A program made the position numbers and the translations under genes. Shown piece after piece: positions 21,160-31,282 of a DNA stretch of 64,000 bases. Numbering within the stretch: position 1 is the first letter of the stretch; every line of letters starts with the position of its first letter. The DNA is from Cunninghamia lanceolata (taxonomy: Eukaryota; Streptophyta; Pinopsida; Cupressales; Cupressaceae): NCBI GenBank assembly GCA_027924645.1, contig BSBN01000829.1, positions 6,076,001-6,140,000 on the forward strand, in the 5' to 3' direction. Below the pieces are notes generated by a model. It did no database searches. It had not been told where the DNA came from and worked only from the letters and a program-made list of their open reading frames with translations.

Positions 21160-22215
21160 GAGAAAAGAAAAAAAATGAATTAAATTTCTAGATCATGAAA
21201 AGCTAATCTCCTAATAGGCTTCTGCCTTTTTCTTTTCTACCCCTTGTGAAGGTCTATCCACCAAGCCTTCTTGTGGACTATGTGTGGCTACCTTGTGATT
21301 GGTGAAATTGTATGTGTTTTGTGAGGTATGTAAATGTGTTTATGCTAGTTATGTAAGTCGGTGTGCAGTTCTACTTGGGTCCCCTAGTGTTTCTCCTCTA
21401 TCTCAGGAGTGGGCAGCTACTGCCCTAGGCTGGGAGGTGAGCTCCCACTGGCTACACCAAAAGATTTTCCTTGAATGTCATTAGGCACATGGATATAGGA
21501 CCCTACAGGTTGTAGAAGAAAATAAAACTAAAATGGGATAGTTCTGCTACAGTTGCTAGATCAGATGGCCTTGGAAGGTGTGTAGAATGAAAAACCTAAA
21601 CACAAAATTATTAGAGAGAGAACCCGCTACTCAAACTATTACCTACTTAATATAGGAATGAGAGTTTAATTTTCTAAGTGATATTTATGGACTGGTGCCC
21701 TATTTGTAAAATTGGTACACCTCCTTTCTAACTACCACTGTATAATAAGCATTGATACCAGTTTGGACTTGGCTTTCGCCTTATCCTATTTTGTATAGTG
21801 GACCAGATGAAAGTATCGCTTGGGGTCACAAATGATTTCTCCTTGCAGATGTGTCTTAAGAGAAGGCCCACTCTAAAGGTAATAACATGTTGTCTTACAC
21901 CTAAGATCCATTTGATAGGTAAGGGGGAGAGGATACTTTTGTTATTAGCTTAGGGTTACACACATGCATATCAAGCAAATAGAAAAGATAAAATAGACAT
22001 GGCACAAACAAGGTTCTTTTTGAGCACCAAGCCCAAATGTTCCTAACTTAGTGAAACAAAAAGGTTATTCTTCAACTGGTCGAACCTGCAACAAATACAT
22101 CAGTAATTTTTAGATTCTCCTTTCCTCGACAAATGGATTAAAATGTTGCATAGATGGATATTAGCTCCAAGAAAAACTATATTTGCAAATACAGACCAAA
22201 AGCATATGATAGAGA
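21160..22215. other. Sequence without recognisable genes
   Basis: A 61-codon ORF at 21,299-21,484 shows no family features. Short motifs such as AGAGAGAACCCGCTACTC resemble untranslated parts of plant retroelements, but nothing can be assigned. Confidence 0.35.
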
Positions 22216-22356
22216 CCAAAGGTAATTTCTAGAAAAGCAAAGGTGACATAAATATTACCAAAGGTGATTACCTATCCTTTAGAGGTGATGTTAGATCATG
22301 CAAAGGTGATTTACTATTGTGTAGAGGTGATTTTCTGTCGATCAGAGGTGCTTGGA
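22216..22356. repeat. 21-bp tandem array 1
   Basis: Seven units with AAAGGTGATT-like cores start at 22,217, 22,238, 22,259, 22,280, 22,301, 22,322 and 22,343, a strict 21-bp register. Consensus is about CAAAGGTGATTTACTNTTGTN. It is related to array 2 and followed by a similar flank (ACTAAAACCTACAAAAAAC...). Confidence 0.85.
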
Positions 22357-22679
22357 CACTAAAACCTACAAAAAACATTAATATAGAGACAAACCAAGTG
22401 ATTCCAAATGAAAAGATAAAGCCCTAATAAATCTAGAAGATACAATTTTGCAACATTTAAACCTATATTCTATAAAAATAAAAAATATCAACCCTAAGAT
22501 ATGTCAAGGCTAAAGACAAAGAAAATCCCCAAATAAACTGGCTTGGCAATGACAGAAGACCACAAGGGTTAGCAAATATAGTAGCTTGCAACCTAGACCT
22601 AATAAACCAAATGAAATAAACCCTACAAAAGATAGATGAATTATAAAAACCCTGGCTAAACTAGGGGTAACCCTCTATA

Positions 22680-22830
22680 GACGAAAGGCAATGGGCTATT
22701 GATCAGAGGCAACTTTATTTTGTGTAGATGAGATTTTCTCCCAACTAGAAGTGAATCAGAGTCATGCAAAAGTGATTTACTGCCATTCAAACATGATTCT
22801 CTGTTGATCAAAGATGTACTTCCATTCCTA
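22680..22830. repeat. 21-bp tandem array 2
   Basis: Seven units of the same 21-bp family start at 22,683, 22,704, 22,725, 22,746, 22,767, 22,788 and 22,809. The minus strand reads as heptapeptides (LINRESC, LNGSKSL, LHDSDSL, LVGRKSH, LHKIKLP, LINSPLP). The flank after the array matches the flank after array 1, so array plus flank were duplicated about 466 bp apart. Confidence 0.85.
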
Positions 22831-23186
22831 AACTTCAAAAAATGATTTTAGTAACAAAAAATCAATCAAGCGAGTGGCCCCACCGGATGTGCCAGAATGT
22901 GTGAGAAGGAAAAATCTATTGTTAACATGATCAAGCAATAAAAATAAGATCTAACCCCTACCACCTTCAAGAAATATAACATAAATGACCGAATGAAATG
23001 CAAAAAAAAATGAGGTCATCTAGATGATTTGATTACTTGGTTTGGATGCGGATTGCTTCTCCATGTAAACAACCATATTCAACAAAGCTACAATGATTTA
23101 CTCAAAATGGTCAAGGGGTGGTATTCATGTGATGATAATGCAGACACTAGATGGATTAGATGATGAAAATGAGAAAATGAGGGGGG

Positions 23187-23196
23187 TATTTATAGA
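23187..23196 (+). promoter_or_regulatory. TATA box of the putative LTR
   Basis: TATTTATAGA after a G-run, in the expected mid-LTR position. It supports the LTR reading but is not proof. Confidence 0.4.
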
Positions 23197-23515
23197 CCTA
23201 CAACATAGATGATCAACGATGGAGAATAAAAGAAGAAATCAACAATTGAGGATTTTCAAGATACATGGATAAATGTGTGTGTGATAAGTGTCCATGAAAA
23301 AGGGATTTATTTAAAGATTTTAGGTAGGTTGTTAGTGGGGATAAGATGCTTTTCTCAAAATAGAATGTTTTTCCCTATTTTGAGGATTAAGTGGAGATGA
23401 TTGATTTTTCTAATTTATTATATCTATCCATATCTTATTTTTGATATTTTCAAGGACAAAAGGCTCACTTGCACATTTAGAAGAAAATGGTAATAAAATA
23501 GAAGTGGTGAGATGC

Positions 23516-23771
23516 ATAATAAATTAAACAAATGTCTTCATTTAATTTATTATTTAAATGATATGAGAAGATGTTGGAGGAAGGAATATAAATTAAATAA
23601 ATAAAATTTATTTAATTTATGTGCATGATGGGGGAATAAATAAAATATTGATTTTATTTATTTTTTAGAAGAAAGATGGAATAATTAAATAATTTAAAAT
23701 TATTTAATTATTGATGGAAAATAGATGAATAAGGAAAATTAATTAAATAAATCAAATTTATTTAATTAATT
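23516..23771. repeat. Cluster of five perfect AT-only hairpins
   Basis: Perfect stems, no G or C in the stems: 23,516-23,553 (13 bp), 23,588-23,620 (14 bp, 5-nt loop), 23,635-23,662 (12 bp, 4-nt loop), 23,680-23,712 (13 bp, 7-nt loop), 23,737-23,771 (16 bp, 3-nt loop). All use AATTAAATAA-type words yet differ in sequence, so they are not simple copies. The spacers are G-rich purine strings such as GATGGGGGAA. They lie in the last 400 bp of the putative LTR. Confidence 0.9.
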
Positions 23772-23889
23772 ATGGAGATGAGGAAGAAAATGAATTATTT
23801 GATTATAAGTATGCTAGACAAAATTCAAGTATGTAATGAAAAATGCAATAAATGAATAAATGTTATAATGGGTCAATTTTGGGTGTCTA

Positions 23890-24257
23890 TAGAAGTATTG
23901 TGTGATATTATGCCTATGGATGTATGTCATATTTTGTTGGGAAGACCATGGCAATATTATAGAAAGGATATACATGATGGGAGAAAGACTACATATACTA
24001 TAACATCTAATGGAAAAATAATTACCTTGATCCCTTTGGAAGATGATTCTAAGAGTGAAGTATGTAGAAATGCTAGAATATGTTTGGTAGATGGAAGAAA
24101 ATTTCTGGATGGTTTAAGACATGAAAATATATGTAATGCTTTAATTCCTAAGAAGCTTGAAGCCCTGGAGATAGAAACTGAAGAATCACTACCAGAGGAG
24201 ATAACTGAGTTGCTAACAGAGTATGAAGACATCATATCTAATAATGTACCTGAATGA
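23890..24257 (+). pseudogene. Gypsy B protease C-terminal part
   Basis: The frame reads CDIMPMDVCHILLGRPWQYYRKDIHDGR and then a variable linker (LPEEITELLTEYEDIISNNVPE). The HILLGRPW block is typical of the last strand of gypsy aspartic protease. The active-site half lies upstream and is absent, replaced by the LTR-like sequence. A TGA ends the frame at 24,255-24,257; the next bases continue the same polyprotein, so it is a nonsense mutation. Confidence 0.75.
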
Positions 24258-25316
24258 TTACCACTAATCAAGAGTATCAGTCATCACATGGATCTTATAC
24301 CTACAACTAGTTTTCCTAACAAAGGAGCACATAGAATGACACCGACGGAGAATGAAGGATTGAATAGACAGATACAATAGTTGTTGAGGAAAGGTTTGAT
24401 CAAAGAAAGTTTGTGCCCTTGTGCAGTTCCTGCAATGTTAGCACCAAAGAAGGATGGAGAATGGAGAATGTGTACTGTAGACTCTAGAGAAATCAATAAG
24501 ATCATAGTTAAGTATAGATTTCCTTTACCTAGAATGGATGACATTATGGATTGTTTGAGTAGGGAAAAATATTTCACAAAGATAGACTTGAAGAATGGAT
24601 ACCATCAGATTAGAATTAGAGAAGGAGATGAATGGAAAACTACTTTTAAGACAAATGAGGGATTGTATGAATGGATAATGATGCCTTTTGGACTGACAAA
24701 TGCACCAAGTACTTTTATGAGATTGATGAATGAGGTCTTGAAGAAATTCTTAGGTAAGTTTGTTATTATATATCTGGATGACATTCTAATTTTCAGTAAG
24801 ACAAAAGAAGAACATTTGTGGCACCTAAGATAAGAATTGCAGAGGTTGAGAGAAGAGAAATTGTTGATAAACATCAAGAAATGCAGTTTCATGAAGCAAG
24901 AGTTGGTATACTTGGGATTTGTGATTTCTTTGGAAGGATTGAAGATGGACCCTAAGAAAGTTAGAGCAATTGTTGAATGGCCTACACTGGAGAGCATTGG
25001 AGAAGTTAGATCATTTCATGTTTTAGCTAGTTTCTACCAGAAGTTCATCAGAAATTTTAGTTCAGTATGTAACCATATGATAGAAACATTGAGAGGTGAT
25101 AGAAAAGACTTTAAGTGGACATCAGGAGCAAATATAAGTTTTGTAGTTTTTGAAGCAAAAGTGATAGAGAAATCTATTTTTGCATTACCGGATTTCAATA
25201 AGGTATTTCAAGTAGATTGTGATGCAAGTGGAAATGTAATAGGAGAAGTGTTAAGTCAAGAAGGTAGACATGTATCTTATTTCAGTGAAAAGTTGAATGA
25301 CGCAAGGAGAAGATAA
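24258..25316 (+). pseudogene. Gypsy B reverse transcriptase and start of RNase H
   Basis: The frame 24,381-24,833 holds [44 protein letters not shown] and the catalytic YLDDIL box, which is intact. After one stop at 24,831 it continues at 24,837-25,316 with YLGFVIS, the thumb, and the RNase H start (FQVDCDASGNVIGEVLSQ, VSYFSEKLN). In the family this domain makes the cDNA and degrades the RNA template. Only a few stops separate these frames. Confidence 0.9.
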
Positions 25317-25570
25317 TTAGTTTATGATCAAGAGTTCTATGCCATTTAATTCAAGCCTTGAAGAAATGGACACATTACTTGTTGCCTAAGGAGTTTCTGT
25401 TGTATACAGATCATTAAGCTTTGTAGTATTTGAATAGTTAAGGAAAGTTGAATCAGAGACATATGAGATACGTAGAGTTCATGTAGAGTTATACCTTTGT
25501 ATTGAAGCATAGGAGTGGGAAATTAAACAAAGTTGCAGATGCCTTGAGTAGGAAAAGAAATTTGCTGATA
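25317..25570 (+). pseudogene. Gypsy B RNase H C-terminal part
   Basis: Frameshifted remains of the RNase H fold read QALKKWTHYLLPKEF, YTDH, LKHRSGKLNKVADALSR. The final ADALSR motif is the usual end of RNase H in gypsy elements. Confidence 0.75.
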
Positions 25571-26855
25571 GAGATAAGAGTTAGAGTGCTAGGATTGAGG
25601 AATTGAAGAACATGTATGAAGGAGACCCTGATTTTGTAGAATATTTGAAATCATGTAAGGAACCTGTTTTGATAGATAGGAGTAAGTGGTTGGATTATTT
25701 CATTCAAGAAGACATGTTATTCAAAGGAAATTAGTTATGCATACCTAGGAGTTGAATGAGAGATAACTTGATCAAACAGAAGCATAGTGGAGGATTGGTA
25801 GGACATTTTAGCATTGATAAGATAGTGACTTTGGTGAGTGAAATCTACTTTTGGCCTCAAATACATAAGGATGTTAGGAAATTTATGCAAATTTGTAGAG
25901 TTTGTCAAGTTGCAAAAGGAAGTAGTAAGAATTTTGGATTGTATAAACCTGTAACAGTACCAAAGAAACCTTGGGAAGACATAAGTATGGATTTTGTAAT
26001 GGGGTTACCAAAGACAAAAAGAGGATGTGATTCTATATTTGTAGTGGTGGATAAATTCTCAAAGATGGTACATTTCATACCGTGTAAGAAGACAATTGAT
26101 GTGGTGCATGTAGCTGACCCATTTTTCAAGAAGATTGTATGAATGCATGGATTACCTAAGAGAATCATTTTAGATAGAGATACCATACTTCTTAGATATT
26201 TTTGGAAGACACTTTGGAAGAAGATGAAGATAGATTTGAAGTTTAGTTGAACTTTTCATCCACAGACTAATGGATAGACAGAAGTAGTGAACATGAGTTT
26301 GGGAAACTTGTTGAGATGTTTGATTGGGGAGAAGGAAGGAAATTGGGACTTGATTCTTTCACAAGCAGAGTTTGCATACAATAATTTAGTAAATAGGAGT
26401 ACCAGAAGGACACCATTTGAGATTATGATAGGAATTAACCCTAGAGTAGTTGTAGAGTTGAGAGAAATTAATATGGAAGATAAGAGAAGTGAAGAGGCAG
26501 AAGAATTTTCTGGACACATAGAGACAGAGCATAATCAGGTGAAGAAGTATTTGGAGGAGATGAATAGTAAGTATAAGAACAAGTAGATGAGAAGAGGAGA
26601 GACAAAGAATTTACAGTTGGTGATGAAGTAATGGTATACTTGAGAAAAAAAAGATTTCTAGTTGGGACTTATAACAAGTTGAAGATGAAGAAGTTTGGAC
26701 CTTATAGGATACTTAGAAAAACTAATTCAGGAAATGCATATGAAGTGGAGCTATCAGAGACATTGTGTATTTCACTTATATTCAATATTGCAAACCTATA
26801 TCAGTACCATGAAGCTAAGTTCAGTGACAACATTAAAGAAGAATGGATGAATTAG
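25570..26855 (+). pseudogene. Gypsy B integrase
   Basis: The frame 25,756-26,142 has the zinc-binding HHCC region (HSGGLVGHFS ... CRVCQVAKG) and the first catalytic Asp in ISMDFVMG. The second is in RIILDRDT (about 26,160), and the Glu follows a stop in TEVVNMSLGN (26,281 on). The frames 26,287-26,586 and 26,631-26,855 carry the C-terminal half, with VYLRKKRF and [10 protein letters not shown] as the GPY/F module. Stops at 26,140, near 26,250, 26,275 and 26,584 disrupt it. Confidence 0.85.
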
Positions 26856-26879
26856 TTACCACAACAAGCACTAGAGTAG

Positions 26880-27040
26880 AGTGAAGACATTTTGGATAGA
26901 AGAGTTGGATGCAGCACTATAGGTAACCAATACAAAGAATATGTTGTGAAATGGAAAGGTAGACCAAAATAAGATTCATCTTGGATTTTTCAGGCTGAGG
27001 TGGACCATCTTGGTTTTCCTCTAGCCCCGGCAAAGTGAGG
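26880..27040 (+). pseudogene. Gypsy B chromodomain
   Basis: The reading gives EDILDRRVG, then YKEYVVKWKGRPK, a stop, and DSSWIFQAEVDHLGFP. The aromatic cage and W-K-G core are recognisable. Chromodomains at the integrase C-terminus define chromoviruses and are known to steer integration toward particular chromatin. Confidence 0.85.
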
Positions 27041-27070
27041 GACTCACTTTTTTAATAACCCCAGATGTCT

Positions 27071-27840
27071 AATGTAGGAGCATCCCTGGTTCAATAGCAA
27101 TCTTACATCAACCAAAAACATTTTCATTTTAGTTTGTTTGCATTCCAGTTTTTTTCTTTTCATTTTCCAATTCAGTCAGAAGCAGTTCCTATATTTTGGT
27201 CTACATTCTACCATAGTTGCATTTCGGACCCTACAAAGTTGGACATAGCATCTAGACACATTCATCTACATGATATCCAAATTTTAGATCATTTGGATCA
27301 GGTATCGGTAAGATATCACTAGCAAAAGGTTGACTATTTTTCTTAGAACAGAGCATCCTAATAGTTTTAGACAATCAGCTAAAGGAGAAGGCTTGCGGAT
27401 CATTTTTAACTTGTGGAGCTAAATGACATATCATTCAATGTTTTATGGTTCGTGGCTAACCTTCCCTGAGATCTACAAATCATTCCATTCATTTGCGGAG
27501 GAGCTCTTCATGTTTAGGTCTAACCTATCTGTGTACACATGTTGCATCTCTTCATTGAAGTTTGTGATCCTCCTTGGCTGATGCAAAGGAATCTAAAGTT
27601 CCAGATATGATATATATTGATGTAATAAGTGCCTAGGAAGGTAGTTTAGCATATGAGAAATAGTTGATAGTTAAAATCTTTGGTGAAGGAACTTCAAAGC
27701 TATATCTTGTGCATATATTGTAACTCTATAATCAAGCTTGTGAGTGCTATTTGTAAGCCTGCATGTTGCCGGCCAATTCATATTTGAATTCTATTATATA
27801 CTAAATGACTAAATCTACATTTGTGTTATCTATTTGAGTT
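27071..27840 (+). mobile_element. Gypsy B 3' LTR, right end unclear
   Basis: Begins AATGTAGGAGCATCCCTGG directly after the chromodomain region and matches the start of the gypsy C LTR (GATGCAAGAGCATCC...GGCAATCTTGCATCA). It runs to about 27,840, where copia gag sequence on the other strand takes over. No clear CA end was found, so the LTR was probably cut by a later rearrangement. Confidence 0.6.
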
Positions 27841-28365
27841 GTTTCTGTTGTGTTTACTCTTGTTGCATGGTCTGGTCTATTCTCTTTGAGGACCCTCCTA
27901 ACCATGATTGCACCATGATCTATCTTCCCACCAAGTCCTTTTATGCCACTAACAACTTCTTCCACCTTCTACAAGTAGCTTGTAAGGTTTTCATCTTTAG
28001 ACATTCACATGGTCTCATACGTGAGCTTCAAATTCTGCAATTTAGCCTTTTTAACCTTATCATCTCCTTCATAAATAGTTTCCAACCTTTTCCAAATTTA
28101 ATTAATAGTTTTCAAATCCATAACTTTCACCAATTCAGAATTAGTAAGTCCACTTAAGAGAGCACATTTTACCTTACCATCTATTTTTGTAGCTTTGATT
28201 TCAGAGATTATGTATTTATATCTTTCTCATGTACAGTGTAATTAGACTTGACACATGTCCAGACCTCAAAACCAAGAGAAATTAGAAAGGCTTCTATCCT
28301 TACCTTCCAGAGTGCATAGTCTAATCCATCAAATAAGGGAATATCCTTCTTGTGCACCATCCTGG
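27840..28365 (-). pseudogene. Ty1/copia gag remnant (minus strand)
   Basis: On the minus strand a frame starting MVHKKDIPLFDG continues LDYALWKVRIEAFL, LGFEVWTC, KVKCALLSGLTNSE, IWKRLETIYEGDD, KAKLQNLKL and VVSGIKGLG. These are hallmarks of the gag domain of plant copia elements (UBN2-type). The start lies about 35 bp after the primer-binding site, as expected. At least five stops break it, and protease-integrase-RT are absent: sequence changes to gypsy B LTR beyond 27,840. Confidence 0.8.
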
Positions 28366-28400
28366 ATCTACCTCAAGCTATTAAACTTTCTTCAAAGGAA

Positions 28401-28416
28401 CCTCACTCTGATACCA
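28401..28416 (-). other. Copia primer-binding site (initiator Met tRNA type)
   Basis: The minus strand reads TGGTATCAGAGTGAGG two bases inside the LTR end. TGGTATCAGAG is the usual plant PBS complementary to initiator methionine tRNA. It fixes the element's orientation and the LTR boundary. Confidence 0.85.
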
Positions 28417-28418
28417 AT

Positions 28419-30031
28419 TGTTGAAGGCACAAGGCAACTAAGAGGGGGGTTGAATCAGTTGTAACAAAAATTTCAAACCATCATAAGCATAATTACATCC
28501 ACATTAGTTAACTGAAACCCTTAATCTTTTATGAAGATTAAACATGAAAATCAAATAATAGAATCTTAACCACATCAACACCATGTACAAGAGAACACCA
28601 AACTTTTACATGGAAAACACTAAAAGGGAAAAAACCACAGTGAGGATAAACTCACAATATAAAGTAGCAGCAACATCGAATTACAAGAGGCTCACTACCA
28701 TACAAAGAATGCTCACTGTAGGGGACTCTCTATCCAAGTGGACTCAGTACCCATTGAAAAAGAAAGAAGAAAGAAGATAAGGTTCACTAATAAAATTCCA
28801 TCTAACACATGCATGGGTTCAGTTACAATGAAGCACAAAAACCATCACCTTTGTATTTATATCAAAAGATAGTAGGCACTTTCTTCTCACTGTATCCAGT
28901 CGTCTAACTCATGAAAGCTCTTACTTCCCTTTTTAACACCTTCACATCACAAACTTAATATTTTCCACCCACATGCACACACACACACACACAAACTCTT
29001 AACAATTAGTTATATCACCATCAACCTGGAAATAATCTTCAAGGTCAGCAACACAATCTTCAATCCTTCAAACAGTCTCCAAGGTCAGCAAACATACAAA
29101 ATTTGAACTAGGTCTAGACCTAAACATTCCATGACACAAGGTAATAAAGGAAAACCACTCTAAGCAATAGCTTGGACCCAAATCTATCCAAGCACACTAC
29201 ACAACACTCACATAATCATCAAATCAACTCCTCAATCAACGCAAACTTCTAGGCCGGCCAAACATTGTAAACATAGGGGATTCTTCATCACACGCTTCAA
29301 CGATCACAACCATAACTTGTGGCCCATGCCCATATCTTTAACACATTCTAGAAACATCCACAAACAACATGAGGTCACCTAGAAATCAACAAATTCATCC
29401 ACAATAATTTTCACCTAAAGAAGGCTCATTGTCTACTTACAACCAACACTGTTGAACTTTGCTACACAATAGCTTGGTTTCTAGAGAATCATATCACAAA
29501 CCTTTTGGATAGAAGGTAGATAAGGAAATTATAGGCTTGAATCTAGAACTGTAACACCTAAAACCACTTTGTGGTGAAATTTGAAGAAAAATACTTTATC
29601 CCAGACACCTCTACACAAATCAGAAACACTCTGAAATCATGTTCTCAAACTTGTGAACATAAATTTCACTTCACTATGATCTGGAGAACCAAATTCTAGA
29701 TTTATCATCTTACACCACTTCTCAACAACATATCCAAACCACACACTCAAATCTCCAACACAGAAGAAATGTGGAGCAAAAACTTGAGCAGTATATTGTA
29801 TGCTAGAATACTCCTTCAACACACTATTTTTAGTATTATTCAAATTTTCACAAAAGCACTTGGAAACCCAACTACATAGGCATATTCTCAACACTTTTAG
29901 CATCTATACAATGCATCCAAACCCCCTTTTAGCAAAGCAACTAAATCAAACAACACAGAACAATACTAACTACATTAGAAGACACATTTGACACCAATGA
30001 CAACACAAACATGTTGACATCAATGACAACA
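28419..30031 (-). mobile_element. Copia 5' LTR (minus-strand element)
   Basis: On the plus strand it runs from TGTTGAAGGCACAAGGC to CATCAATGACAACA, giving TG...CA ends and about 1.6 kb. The internal side is confirmed by the PBS and gag. It aligns with the interrupted-element LTR at 10,519. It includes a (CA)n microsatellite near 28,974-28,993 and an internal duplication of TCCAAGGTCAGCA strings near 29,040-29,095. ORFs inside it are incidental. The outer TG is the best of several close candidates. Confidence 0.7.
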
Positions 30032-30312
30032 CCAATTAGTACATAGTTGCAACATTAGCTAGACAAGCCAAGGTATTGGGGATTAGAACACAAGTTGAGG
30101 CATAACAAATTAGAGCACAAAGGAGCAAGCCCAATCTTTCTTTGAGGTAAAATTTAAAATCATTTCATGATATTTCTATTTATATTTAATATAAACAATG
30201 ATTATAGTACTAATATATCTAAGTGGGATAACAATTGATGATAGATGAGGAACTTATAGAAGTTTATCAGGGTACCATTTCTACCATTTAATTTGGCTAA
30301 GACTTGATGGCA

Positions 30313-30890
30313 TAAATTTTTCTACACATCTAACCTTTTCTTATTGTATGCACTTCCTTTTTTCCAATAATTATATATTAATTTATATCAATGTTTTTTT
30401 AGTTTTACAACCTATTCCAAATATGAGTGATGTGCCACCTTTTCCAACATGTTTTATTAGGACTTCTAATCATCCAATAAGACCATCATTCACCAAATGA
30501 CTCTTTGAACATCACCAACAAGTCAAAGTAACTGAATGAACTTTTTCATTAATTGATAGTTTAGATTTTATAGTTGAATATAGTGATTTAGATGTTAATA
30601 ATTTTTTCTACACATCTAACCTTTTTCTATTGTTTGCATTTCATTTTTTGTCAATAATTATATATTAATTTATGTCAATGTTATTTTACTTTTAAAGTCT
30701 ATTCCAAATGTGAGAGATGTGCCAATTTTTCTAGTGTGCTTTAGTAGGACTCTTGATCATCCAATAAAGTCATCACTCACCAAACAATGCTTTGAATGTT
30801 AGCAATGAGTCAAAGTAATTGAATTGAATTTTGCTCTAATTGATAGTTTAGATTTTATTGTTGATTATAGTGACTCAGAGGTTAATTGAA
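30313..30890. repeat. ~287-bp tandem duplication with a shared reading frame
   Basis: Two units begin near 30,313 and 30,599 (anchor TCTACACATCTAACC at 30,321 and 30,607). The second half of each reads in the same plus frame: RTxxHPIxPSxTK, QVKVxE, LIDSLDFIV(E/D)YSD. That part has no obvious indels between units, while the first half is AT-rich with intron-like features. The family is not recognised. It could be a duplicated exon plus intron of a decayed gene or a transposon segment. Confidence 0.6.
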
Positions 30891-30899
30891 GTTATTATC

Positions 30900-31282
30900 A
30901 TTATGTACATACAATCTTATATGCACTTGTCATTTTTCATATAGGAACTCTTAGTTGGTCCACCCATGATGATTCCTTCTCGATCAATGCCAGAGGCCTC
31001 ATTAGTGGTATATGCTTGTTTTGTCATGAAATAATACTAGTTAAAGGGACTAACCTATCAACTAAACCAAGGAAACAATTGTAATCACTAAAAGGACCAT
31101 TCACCATACCGTTCCAACAAGGATGTTTCCTTGCAAGAAAGTAGTCATCTTGTGGCATTAAGATAGTCTTATTGTCTTTTAGACAGATTCATGAGTCAAA
31201 ATATTATCAAAATCACTATAAACAAAGTCATTAAAATCAAGTGGATTATCATGGGATTAATAAATTATCTCATTTTTTGGCA
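30900..31282. other. Decayed sequence continuing from the 287-bp repeat
   Basis: Short reading-frame fragments (for example LVGPPMMIPSRSMPEASLVVYACFV) suggest former coding sequence, but no family is evident. Confidence 0.3.

Larger units (their letters stand above)
22890..23890 (+). mobile_element. Putative gypsy-type LTR fused to gypsy B coding sequence
   Basis: After CCCCACCGGATGTGCCAGAATGT the sequence runs about 1 kb to TTTTGGGTGTCTATAG, an ending seen in plant gypsy LTRs. A TATTTATAGA box at 23,187-23,196 is placed as an LTR promoter would be. Protease coding sequence of gypsy B starts right after the end, so a junction of two elements or a deletion is likely. The exact left end (TGTGCC... 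or TGTGAG...) is uncertain and there is no second copy to test. Confidence 0.4.
23868..27070 (+). mobile_element. Ty3/gypsy chromovirus B, 5'-truncated (plus strand)
   Basis: Protease C-terminus, RT, RNase H, integrase and a chromodomain follow in order, then an LTR start at about 27,071. The 5' LTR, gag and N-terminal protease are missing. It is better preserved than gypsy A: the RT box is intact and only scattered stops interrupt the frames. The LTR start resembles that of gypsy C (both have an AGAGCATCC/GGAGCATCC block), so B and C are related. Confidence 0.9.

Noticed and set aside
21299..21484. Cysteine-containing 61-aa ORF
   Set aside because: Short, single, without signal peptide or family motif; consistent with chance.
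24605..24997. 130-codon minus ORF across gypsy B RT
   Set aside because: Antisense of the well-supported reverse transcriptase frame.
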